DNA from: Megachile rotundata
Lineage: Eukaryota; Arthropoda; Insecta; Hymenoptera; Megachilidae
Reading direction: 5' to 3'
DNA: 64,000 nucleotides
Assembly: GCF_050947335.1 (NCBI RefSeq)
Contig: NC_134993.1
Location: 7,874,001 to 7,938,000, forward strand
Below are positions 36,786 to 48,106 of the stretch, piece by piece. The notes under the pieces are model-generated. The model saw only the letters and a list, made by a program, of their open reading frames with translations, searched no databases and had not been told where the DNA came from. The first letter of the stretch is position 1. The number at the start of each line of letters is the position of its first letter. The position numbers and the translations under genes are program-made.

Positions 36786-37989
36786 CCAGAAAATCAAAAC
36801 GTCCCTAAATACCTAAATATCAAAATACCTGAACTCGCAAATAGTAATACCACAACTATAAATGTGTAATGCACCTAGAATAGATATGGAGATTAGGATC
36901 TTCTTTCACTTGAAATACAATTTCTGCATAGTTTTACTGCAGTAACTATTATTCACAATCAAATTAGCACGAACTATCGAATAAACAATTCAATATGAAA
37001 ACGCATGGAAATAAAAGCTTTTTCTAATAAAACGACCATTACGTCTGTAATTTTCATTCACTTTCCGACAGTTACCGAGGAAAGTAAATTAATATTACTA
37101 CTTTTTCGCAGTTCACTTAGCAAGATAACTTTGTTTGATAGTATCCCTTTATTTGAAACTTCAAATTGCACTTGGCATAAAGAGCTGCACTCGAGTTGGT
37201 TAAAAATTTAATGAAAGGGAATATTAAGGGTTGTAAAAACTTCTGCAGCTTTCTGGAAATTGAAAGTGATAAATAATAATGAATACGACTTATCAATTCA
37301 CATGAATGAGTAATTGAACGTTGGGGAAAAATTGTTAGATAAAAATCAATTACGGACATCTATTTTACATTGTTGTTAACAAACGGTAATTGGTAGAGTA
37401 CAAATTGTTCGAGAAAGACAGTTTTTTGCGTATCGAATACAAAAATATTTGACGAATATTCTTCCTATAAATTTTATTGCTAACTGGACAATATTTTCAT
37501 GTGGGTCAATTTTATTATTTCCAATTAATTCTAATTGGATAATATTTCGGTGTGAACGAAACGTGTATCGCGGATTTTTCGTCGACAATTAAAAAATTAA
37601 CAGATACTGCTTTTTATATTTTTCGAAAAATAAAAAAATTATGTATTTACAAAATATAATTGGACGAGGAAATAATGGAATTTAAGGTCTGTTGTTACTT
37701 TGTTGTTTTGTATTTTAAATATAAATAATTTTTCAGAAACTGAACGAATTTTGGTAATTGGATATTTTTAATGAATTTTCTTAAATTTATTAATTAAAGT
37801 TTGAGAATTAAATATTAAAAAGTTTAAGAATTATAATAAAGAAATTTAAGCATTCAAAATTTGAAGTTAGGCTTAAAATCTAGTTTAGAAATTTTAAAGA
37901 TAAATTTTAAGAATTAAGGATTTCAGAATATTAATTTGAGAATTTTTTAGAAATTTGTGTATTTTAGGAATTCGTTGAAATTAGGAATT
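36786..37989. other. AT-rich non-coding DNA
   Basis: No gene or clear repeat. Frames at 37005-37211 and 37117-37359 have no motif. Confidence 0.4.
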
Positions 37990-38339
37990 TATTGAAATTT
38001 AAGAATTGAAGATGTAAGAATTTTAATAATAAAATTTAAGAATTCAAAATATAAGCATTCAATAATAAACATGTATTTTACAAAAATATGAGAATTATAT
38101 TTTTTATATAAAAGAATATCAGAATTTAATATATGAGTTGTAAATTCTATATAAATTTTAAAATATGTATAAATTATAAATTGCAAATAAATTGTAAATT
38201 CTGGATGAATTGTAAATTGTATAAAAATGTTAAAATATGTATAAATTATAAATTGCAAATAAATTGTAAATTCTAGATAAATTACAAATTGTGTATAAAT
38301 TGTAAATTGCATAAAAATTACAAAACACCTTAATAATTT
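37990..38339 (+). repeat. 72-bp tandem repeat within A/T-rich array
   Basis: AAATATGTATAAATTATAAA recurs at 38161 and 38233, and the following ~50 bp match. It lies within a longer A/T-rich, low-complexity stretch. Confidence 0.75.
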
Positions 38340-38968
38340 ACGACTAAATGACAAACTCTAAATATAGTTTAAATTCAAACATTTCAAGACTTATAAAGTA
38401 AGTAATAAATATATATTCATATATTTCATAGAAATGTTGAAAAAGGGTCAATAACATAAAACAAAGTTTGAAAAGCACTATAACAAAGCACAAGGAAAAT
38501 AAATCAATTAAATCAAATAGGACGCTCATGTATTTCAATGATATATGTTGTTATTGTTTAACAAACTTTCATGAAGACCATAGATGATATATATTGTCAA
38601 TATTTTAGGTTTCTCAATATTTATCGGCAATATTGTCAATTCAAAAATATCGGGATCCTTGAAATATTGACAGTTTATATTGATTGTTTGAAGTTTTCTT
38701 TTGAAACTATTCTAAAATGCTTTAAATCAAAGTATAATTAAGAGTATACAGAAACAATAATTTGTGTTTAAAGTAATTTAAGTTTCATTTTGAGAAAAAG
38801 TGGTTTTTGACTGAATATTTATTTTATGGAATTATTATAGCAGAGACAGTTTTTGTTTTAAAATATACAAGCAATATTTATTAAGTTGAATAAAAATTGA
38901 TAAACTTTTATGTGGAAAGTCATTGTCATAGAATTTTACTGTGCAGGAAACTAATTATTTTAAAATTA
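38340..38968. other. AT-rich non-coding DNA
   Basis: Nothing recognised apart from short ATATTG repeats near 38590-38690. Confidence 0.4.
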
Positions 38969-39108
38969 TATTGTAAAGAAAATTAATCGTAAAATTTGAT
39001 TGTAAAGCAAATTAATTGTAAAATTTTATTGTGAAGAAAATTAATCGTAAAATTTTATTGTAAAGAAAATTAATTTTTGTAAAATTTTATTGTAAAATAA
39101 CCTAAGCA
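38969..39108 (+). repeat. 29-bp minisatellite, ~4.5 units
   Basis: Units of the form ATTGTAAAGAAAATTAATCG followed by TAAAATTTT repeat from 38969; one unit has a 3-bp insertion (TTT). Confidence 0.85.
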
Positions 39109-39118
39109 AAATAACCTA

Positions 39119-39445
39119 GAGTTTTCGAATTTTAGAGTTTTAGAGTTTTAGAGTTTTAGAGTTTTAGAGTATTAGAGTTTTAGAGTTTTAAAGTTTTAGA
39201 GTTTTAGAGTTTTAGAGTTTTAGAGTTTTAGAGTTTTAGAGTTTTAGAGTTTTAGAGTTTTAGAGTTTTAGAGTTTTAGAGTTTTAGAGTTTTAGAGTTT
39301 TAGAGTTTTAGAGTTTTAGAGTTTTAGAGTTTTAGAGTTTTAGAGTTTTAGAGTTTTAGAGTTTTAGAGTTTTAGAGTTTTAGAGTTTTAGAGTTTTAGA
39401 GTTTTAGAGTTTTAGAGTTTTAGAGTTTTAGAGTTTTAGAGTTTT
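39119..39445. repeat. Near-perfect 8-bp array, unit GAGTTTTA
   Basis: About 40 units with only two or three substitutions (TATTAGAG near 39170, TTTTAAAG near 39190). It is the most homogeneous array in the window and therefore probably the youngest or the most actively slipping. Confidence 0.95.
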
Positions 39446-39652
39446 ACAGTTGTCATACTTAGGAGTTCAAAAAACTTGCCTATTTTCAAATTTTAATTAA
39501 AATTGAAATTTAAATCCTTACACATCTAAATATCTAAGTATCCAAATCTCCAAATCTCCAGATATCTAAATATCTAAATTCCTAATTATTTAAATATCCA
39601 AATTCCTAAATATCTAATTATCCGAAATGGGTAAAATCTAAATATTTTAACT
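39446..39652 (+). repeat. Shared array flank F, copy 2
   Basis: Begins TTGTCATACTTAGGAGTT (array edge at 39445-39452) and follows copy 1 closely through ACATCTAAATATCTAAGTAT and CCTAAATATCTAATTA. Confidence 0.85.
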
Positions 39653-40579
39653 GAAACGTTCAAAAGCAATTTGTGCTAGTCAGAATAGAAAGTCACATAA
39701 ATAGAAGTCTGAAACATCAAGAGGGTTAACATACCACTTAGCATAACAAATGCATTCGTCGAGTTGGCTTTGCAAGGCTATCCAAGTATCAGGATACCCT
39801 TTTTACCAAATGCTTTTAGCCCATTTTTTAAATAAGGGTAACAAGTTTCTGGTACTAAGAGTTGCTGCAAACCTTCGTAGGATTTCAGCATGTTAGGCGT
39901 CAAATTATACGCCACATAGCGGTAGCAAACAATAATTCAACGATTTTTCTTCGTTCGCGTGAAATTCAACATGGTGAAAAAAGGCAGCTCGCACCACAAA
40001 CCTGTCAAGGTGTCGTGAAACGTAATTCTTCCGGTGAGCATCTCCCAGAAACTTGAAACGTTAATATCACGGAAATTCGGTCACCAGCAACACGTAATTT
40101 TTGCAACGCAGCAGCTTGCCGCGACAAGAGGGTTGTTGCTGTAATTGTACAAAGGGCTACGTATCATCAATATTTTAAAGCCAGCATCGAGTCGTGGTAA
40201 TATGATTTTTTAAAGTCTACCTCTCGGGCTAGTACATATTTTGTTGGCGAATTTCGAGCTGGTCAAATAATAAAATAAAGGATGAAAGAGCACGGCGAGC
40301 GCGGCGTAAAGCAAAATTAAAATCTGTCCGTGTACAGTTGGTATATTGCCTACAGAATACTTTTTCTTTCGCGCTTTCGTGTCTGAAGTTGAAACATAAA
40401 AGAAGTTCAACGTAAAAGGTACTTTCAAAGAGTGATTTCTATCAACAATTCGTTCCTGTGGAGATGAATGGTTTTTTGTGGGAATTATAATTAGTGTACG
40501 TCGCAGAATATTTGATTAATTTCAAAAATTAGGTGTTAAAGCATTTTGCGGGTTTTGGGGAAAAAGGAGTAAGTTTATT
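39653..40579. other. Non-coding, with complex island 39720-40130
   Basis: The island has mixed composition and a 64-codon plus frame (39862-40056) without a motif. No repeat or gene recognised. Confidence 0.4.
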
Positions 40580-41400
40580 TACTCTTATCCTGTTTTACTG
40601 TTACACTATTTTGTTGTTTTGTTACTTTATTCTTTTATTGTGCCGCTATTTTACAAATTCAGTAATTTACTATTTTAGTATTTTATTATTTTGCTGCTTT
40701 ACTATTTTACTATTTTACTATTTTACTGTTTTACTGTTTTACTATTTTACTATTTCACTACTTTATTATCTCACGGCTGTACTATTTTACTATTTTTCTA
40801 GTTCATTATTTTGCTATTTTAGTATGTTACTGTTTTGCTATTTTATTATTTTACTGTTTTACTATTTTACTATTTTACTATTTTACTATTTTACTATTTT
40901 ACTATTTTACTGTTTTACTGTTTTACTGTTTTACAGTTTTACTATTTTACTATTTTACTATTTTACTATTTTACTATTTTACTATTTTACTGTTTTATTG
41001 TTTTACTGTTTTACAGTTTTACTATTTTACTATTTTACTATTTTACTATTTTACTATTTTACTATTTTACTATTTTACTATTTTACTATTTTACTATTTT
41101 ACTATTTTACTATTTTACTATTTTACTATTTTACTATTTTACTATTTTACTATTTTACTATTTTACTATTTTGCTATTTTACTATTATGCTATTATGCTA
41201 TTTTACTATTTTACTATTTTACTATTTTACTATTTTACTATTTTACTATTTTACTATTTTACTATTTCACTACTTTACTGTTTTACTTCTTCATGATTTT
41301 ACCATTTGACTACCTAAGTATTTAGTTACTTTACTACGTTACTACATTACTACATTACTAGTTTACTATTTTACTATGTTAACATTTTACCAGTTTACTG
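40580..41400. repeat. 8-bp minisatellite, unit ACTATTTT
   Basis: About 100 units; the core 40850-41290 is nearly perfect, with ACTGTTTT variants recurring in clusters (40905-40930 and 40985-41015), a sign of segmental duplication inside the array. The 258-codon plus frame (40533-41309) reads an eight-residue cycle and is not a gene. Confidence 0.95.
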
Positions 41401-42324
41401 CTCTAATATTCTGATATTCAATTATTCCGAAATTCTATTATTTTTCATATTTTTACCACTCTTCCCACTTTTATTCTTTTTACAGTTTCACTGTTCGTCA
41501 ATAATAGACAATTATTGTAAATATAAATAAAAATATATATTTATAATATTTCTAATAAATAATAATCTTAAATTCAAAGCAAATAATAATGGGAATCAAT
41601 AATACTAAATATTGAATGTTAAAAATATTTAAAAATGTTGAAATATTAAAAAATGAAGAGATGGTAAATTAAATTTATACTGACATTACTAATACATATT
41701 TATACACACAAATAAAATAATAACGAATACCGATAAATAAAAAAATATTCAAAAGAGTCGAAATATTAAAAAATTTAAAAGAAAATAAATTGAATGTCAA
41801 GAATATCATAATATGATAATAATCTCTTGCATAAATTATATTCGGTAAATTGTAGCTAACCGCAGCCAACGATAAGGTACTTTATTAATTATAGATGCTC
41901 GGAGATCACATCCCTTCTTGAATCTAATATCACTGTATTACGAATACCTTGCAATCCGAGAGTTTCCCTCAACAGAGTTTGCATAATTTTACATAATTCA
42001 ACGAAACCATGTACTATATAGAAACACGCGTGCAAGTTTCACTGCAACTAATATCAGTATACCCAAAGTATGTCAGCTTATTACAATTACAATCCAATAA
42101 ATTCTACGCATGCACATTTTGCTAGTAGATATTTAAGTACATCATCTCGTATATAGTTTACTTTACTTTATTTACGTTACTCTATGTTCATTTTACGTTT
42201 ATAAACAATTTCTAGAATTTTTATTACTTGCTTAAATGGAGAGTCATGATAGTTTTTTTTTTAATGTTAAATATCTTATTTGTGGATTTGCTTATGTGCT
42301 GTTTAATTTACTTGTTTATCTACT
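41401..42324. other. AT-rich non-coding DNA
   Basis: No gene or notable repeat recognised. Confidence 0.4.
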
Positions 42325-42640
42325 GATTTTTCTATTGATTTATCTATTCATTTTATCTACTCATTTATCTACTCATTTATTTACTCATTTATCTACTCAT
42401 TCATTTACTCATTTATCTACCCATTTTATCTGTTTATTTAATTATTTATCTACTTTTCTATTTACTGGTTTATGCATTGTTTTATCTATTTGCCCATCTA
42501 TAATTTCATCTAATGGTTTATCTATTCACTTTACCTATTTATTTACTCATTTATCTACGCATTTATTTACTTCTTCATTTACTAGTTTATCTATTGTTTT
42601 CTGTATTACTTTATCAAATGTTTCATCTACTCGCCATCAT
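42325..42640. repeat. 12-bp (3 x 4) minisatellite, unit TTTATCTACTCA
   Basis: Tandem TTTATCTACTCA with variants TTTATTTACTCA and TTTATCTATTGA. Its inner 4-bp rhythm shows it began as a tetranucleotide array. Frames through it read only the repeat. Confidence 0.85.
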
Positions 42641-44960
42641 CACTAATGAAGAAATACGATACCTAATTTCAATATTTATACAAGATCAATCTGAATGCTC
42701 TATTCAATAAATATAAAATGACTTTATTTAAAACATTATATAAAATCAATGAATTCCTTCTTCTTAGCTTGAATCATTGTGGAACGTTTAACTTTGACTG
42801 CCACATTACTTACTGTAACTTTTATTTTTAACAAATAGCAATATTTTCACAATACTATATAGTATTCATAGTTGCAAGTAATACAAATATTCCCGATTAA
42901 CAAATTCTTCAACAACAAAGTAAATTAACAATAGATCCTTTTAGCTACTCGAAATTATAAAAACGTTAAATATTTTTACGCGATATAAATTACAGAAACT
43001 CATCATTCTAATAAATGATTAGTCCAAAAACAAGCAAAAATAAGAAATGTTATTAACAAAATTACGTGGTTGTTAATAACCGCAACTCGTTTAGGCACTA
43101 AAACATTTACCTTATAGACCCGTACATTTTCTGCCGACATGTCAGACATTTCTACCCTTCATCAACACGGAACAGCATAATTCGCGTTACATGCTCTTCT
43201 TCGTGTTACGAAGCCTCGACGTCTAATTAATTAAGAAACAGTTTCGTACTGGAGGATGTTGGCCTCCGAAACTTGTTATTTGTTTTCCGAAAATTAATAA
43301 CTCATATTTACATGCGTAATTGCGAGCATAGACCACTTTGGCAGGGAAACTGCATTACTGCCTACTGCAATTAACGCCTCCTGTGGGTTCGTGGCCTGTG
43401 TGTCACTGTGTTTGTGCTTTCCACGAGTTTTGCTCTCAAACGACGAAATTAATTAACTCGAAACGGTCCACTTATGCCCGGTTAGGGAAAAGAATATTAG
43501 AATTGAGATCGGAAAGCGATTGACCGATTTGCGAAATTGCCGTGCCTTTGATCAATTTAACGAAAGTTGAAATCAATGGAAACTGCGAGAAAATTACGGA
43601 TTGCACTTTATAGATTTCTCGTTGAAGTAGCAAATCACCTAGGCAATGTATGAATAGAATAAGTTCCATTCAGTCGATATAAATATACATTTCTTATTCC
43701 AAAGGCTTAATCATACTTTTTTACTTTTTTCGGTACAGAAATTGGGTCACAAGTTATGTGACTGATTATTGTAAAAAGACTTCATATTTACACATTTTGA
43801 TTTCTTTCGTAGTTGCAATATTTTAAAACAATAATGTAGTTCATATGATAATTTATTACTGGATTAAAAACGAAATGCTGTTATGATAAATACTGTTACA
43901 TATACATAATTTCCTAGGTTTCTAAATTTTGTTCACCAAATTCTCCCATTTAAAAATCCCAAATTTCAAAATTACCAAGTACTAAACTTGTAAAGCTCCC
44001 AATTTCCAAAAGTGCAATTTTTAACCTGACTACCTTAACCATCGTACCATATCCACACGAACGTGCTGAAACCTTTGAATCCCAATATACGCCGAAATGG
44101 ATTTCGAAAATGTAATGTAACCGCTCCATTTCCCGGTAACAGATCGATAACTTGGGCAAATATGGACGACTTAAGGTGCGTTTCGCACATACATCACCAC
44201 GTTCCTATTTCCATGGAGGCGCATTTGTACTTGTGTATGTGTGTATAATTTAGATGCATCAGAGAGGACGAAATTTGTTCCGAACTTAAGCACAGATTAC
44301 TAAACTTAATCAGCGGCAGAGACACGTAACAGGACAAGTTTCGTTCGGCTAATTTAGAGTCACGAGAGGAATGGGACCAACGGGTAGAAAGGTATGGAAC
44401 TTGGGCTGCTTGGAAGTCGCGTCCGCAAGTACAATTCATTTGGCCGGGCCGATAATTACCCCAATTTATTCGCGGTAAACAGAAGCCGTTAATTCCAGTC
44501 GCAGCATAACGCGTGCACATACGTCACCGGAATAAATTATGCAAACGCATCGAAATTTCGGGTGAAGTGGCTTCCGCCAGGGAAAGATGGTTCAAAGTGT
44601 TGAAGAGTTTACGTTGTGCGATTTATGCTTCAGATTTGTAAAAAAGGAGCATTGGAAATTCTGTGATTTAATCAAAAGGATCATTGTAATATTGAAGTCC
44701 AATTATCGTCATATCAGCGAAGTTTACTCTTGGCCTGCATGCTCCTTTTTTTGCGGTTTTCTATTTTTTACAACTACAATTTGCGATAAAAAAAATCTGA
44801 AAAAATTCTGTGGTGTGTGCTACTGGATCCCCAATGTTCCACAACTTTTTTGGAACTTTTGTACGTCATTAGAAAAATAGGGCATAAACTGGAATTTTTA
44901 TGTTTTCCTGTTACTCCAGTCGAGATAAAAGGTTCAAACTTTGTGTGAGATAATATAATA
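42641..44960. other. Non-coding, with complex islands 43190-43560 and 44040-44600
   Basis: Both islands are GC-richer and free of repeats. Short frames (for example 43338-43523, 44194-44520 and 44587-44880) have no family motif. Function unknown. Confidence 0.4.
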
Positions 44961-45888
44961 CAGGGTGGCTCACCACATTTTGCCATCTAGATTTGTGTCA
45001 TTATTATTACTCATAGCAAACAATGTCTCAGATGAAGTTGAATGGTTTTGAGAAGGGCATATGCTGGTGGTAAGGGACATATGAAGGTCATTAAGGTTTT
45101 TTTAAATGGAATCATATATTTTTTATTGTATCAGCTGATACTCCTTCATATTCTTTACAAAAAAATATTAATCTATTTATGTGAAAAAATCATTAGTTTA
45201 GGAGATATTTTAATTTTAATGTCTATTTACAGAAAAGGTTCAATGTGGCGACCATTTGCATCAGAACTCTTTCTGAATCGAGAAATTAATGACTTACTAA
45301 TATTCCGTAGTGTATAATCTTTCTGCATGTGTAGCACTTTTCCCAGCTTCAAAATAAACTGATAACATGTCTATCTTTTCTTCTTTAGAATACTTCAGTA
45401 TGAAGTGATAATTCACCGTATCGTCGTATTCATCGTATTAGAAACGTAACAGAGACTAAATTTCACTATTACTGCGTTACAAAAAAAAACAAAAACTCAC
45501 AATTCGTTTGGTGACACGTGACCTCTCAAAGCATGTAGAAAAACATTTGCTGTTCAATTAGGGCAATTCATAATATTGACCAGAAAGTCTCGATTTCCTA
45601 ACAAGTTAGAATTAAAATATCTCTTAAACTAATGATTTTTTCACATAAATAGATTAATACTTTTTTGTAAAGAATATGAAGGAGTATCAGCTGATACAAT
45701 AAAAAATATATGATTCCATTTAAAAAAACCTTAATGACCTTCATATGTCCCTTACACGTCCACCTATAAAAAAATATACCACCAGCATATGCCCTTCTCA
45801 AAACCATTTAACTTCATCTGAGACATTGTTTGCTATGAGTAATAATAATGACGCAAATCTAGATGGCAAAATGTGGTGAGCCACCCTG
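44961..45888. mobile_element. Family-A MITE, copy 2
   Basis: A 928-bp element with complete ends (CAGGGTGGCTCACC ... GGTGAGCCACCCTG) and TA on each side. It matches the copy at 15462-16420 throughout. The left inverted repeat lacks about 28 bp (after CTGGTGGTA) that the right repeat keeps. No transposase is present. Confidence 0.9.
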
Positions 45889-47329
45889 TATATTACATAC
45901 TAAATAAATACATTAATTAGATAAATTAATATTAATTAATATGCTAGTAAGTAAAAATAATATTATTATTTTAATATTACCTGTAACATGAGTTTTCATA
46001 AATGAAGAAATATGTATTTCTAAATCCACATTAATAAGAAAATAATACAAATTTTTTAATAAAATAAAATTTATTATTAGAGGAATTATATTGCAAGAAA
46101 TTTTAAATTAATACGATATAAATCGTATTTCGTTGCACTTGTGTTATTAATTATTTATAAAAGTACACTTAAAAATCAGTTACATGATATGTAACGACGT
46201 AATATATTGATACTAATCAAATAAGAAATTGAAAATCAACTATCTTCGAAGTGTATTCAATATTTCTGTCCTTCATTCGCAGTCTTAAAAAAAGTATTTA
46301 ACAAACTGCAGTATATAACTGGAGCCACCTGTACTTGGCATAGCATGTGCTGCCGTAATTAATCACAGACGAATAATAAACGTTCGTTGGTGTGACGGTG
46401 GAAAAAAATTGCGAGCTCTGTTCTAATCTCGGATTAGTTAAATCCGGGAAACAAACCGATTCAATAATTGACGGTGAAGGATGTAGTCATTTCATACCTG
46501 GATGGCAGTTACAGGTTGTATAAGTTACAACTAATGACAGCCATTAACAACTAACGCTATAATAATTGCGTGAATGCGAAAAGACTCTATCAACTTCTAA
46601 GAAATCTACTTTTATTTTTCAACACGTTTTTGAAGGCATTAATTGAAGATAAACGAGATAATTTTGGGTTTAGTAATTGTTAAATATTTAATAAGTCCTT
46701 TTATTTTATTTCATATAAAATAAAATATAAATAATATTATAATATTACTTGTTATAAATATTATTTTGCACAAAATAATATATATTATGAAAGTATTGAT
46801 TTTTGGTAGAATGAAATTGCTTTATCTGAAATTAAATAACCAAATTTTTGAATTAATTAAATTATTATATTTAATATAATAAAATTTATTCACTATTGAA
46901 TAGAGAATCAGAAATTTCATAATAAAGTTCACTTTTTTAAAAGAGTGTTAAAATTCAAATAAAACTAATAATTCATTTATATTTATAAGTTGATGTCTAT
47001 TTATAGGTTGTATTGACTAAATATTTTCACGTTGATAAAATATATTTATGCTTGTGGATGTTTGGTGGCCATTGTTTAATAATTTAAGTTATATCGATAA
47101 ATTCTGTATCAAACATATAAATATTTACAACCAAATGACATTTGCAAATTTCGAATTCAACAAATATCGGCAAACATGATAATTATTTCCTGTTGTACAC
47201 ATAGGTTAATCTCATGTTGCACCTTATGCATGTATGTACACAATGAATACAATATGTATTAACCGAATGTATGAATGACTTTCTGATCATTATTTTATAT
47301 TATAGGTTCATAAGTAAATTTGAGTTAAA
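45889..47329. other. AT-rich non-coding DNA
   Basis: No gene. A slightly more complex stretch lies at 46330-46520. Confidence 0.4.
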
Positions 47330-47837
47330 TTTTAAATCTACACATTTCTAAAATCTAATAGCAACAAATTTTGAAACTTTTAAGTTTTCATTTTAGTTTT
47401 TTCAAATTTTTCAATTCACGTATTCGTTAGATTTCTTAAATTCCTATATTTTCCAGTGTTTTAAATTTCTAAGTCCCAAAATTTCTAAATTTTTACATTT
47501 GTAATTTTTAATGTTTATATTTATAACTTTTCAAATACCCCACCTTTCAAATTTCTAAATTTCCAAATATATGTACATATAATCTTTTGAATTGATACAT
47601 TTCCAAAATTGCGAGATTATCAAGTTCTCAAGTTTTTAAATTCCAAAATTTCTAAATATTCAAATTTCTATATTTCCAAATTTTCAAATTCCTAATTTCA
47701 CATATTCCCATATTTACAAATTCACAAATTTCTACATTCTCAAACTAACAAATTTCCCAATTTCCATATTTTCAAATTTTCAAATTAATAAATTTCTAAA
47801 TTTCTAAATTTCCAAATTTCCAAATTAACAAATTTCC
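47330..47837. repeat. 8-bp array (AAATTTCC/AAATTAAC), left of copia
   Basis: Degenerate TTTCTAAATTTCC-like words sharpen into AAATTTCC and AAATTAAC octamers next to the copia insertion. The same array resumes at 51975, so the retrotransposon inserted into it. Confidence 0.8.
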
Positions 47838-48032
47838 TGTTAGGATTAGCTCCAGGAAAATAAACTGCAGTGCTGAGGTGAACGGAAAATACTTTAATAA
47901 TATAAAAATGTCTTTACAAAATGCGCGGTGCTTCGTAGACGAAGGTAAAACTGTAACTGTAGGACAAAGCATCGTGATGCGTGTTCGGACGCGCATAGCG
48001 CAGTTCATTTGTTTTGTCCGTTACTTCCAACA
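47838..48032 (-). repeat. Copia 3' LTR
   Basis: 195 bp. Read leftward it begins TGTTGGAAGTAACGG and ends GCTAATCCTAACA. Identical by eye to the 5' LTR. Confidence 0.95.
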
Positions 48033-48041
48033 CTCCCCCTC
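48033..48041 (-). other. Polypurine tract
   Basis: GAGGGGGAG on the minus strand lies immediately before the 3' LTR. This is the expected primer site for plus-strand DNA synthesis in LTR retrotransposons. Confidence 0.85.
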
Positions 48042-48106
48042 AAAACAAGGATGTACGCTTATCGCTGATGTATACAATGTTTCGCTAATTAATTACTACA
48101 ACGCAT

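Noticed and set aside
39119..39445. CRISPR-like array
   Set aside because: Units are contiguous with no spacers and the genome is eukaryotic.
40533..41309. 258-codon plus-strand open frame
   Set aside because: It reads the ACTATTTT octamer array as an eight-residue cycle; all three frames give the same kind of peptide.
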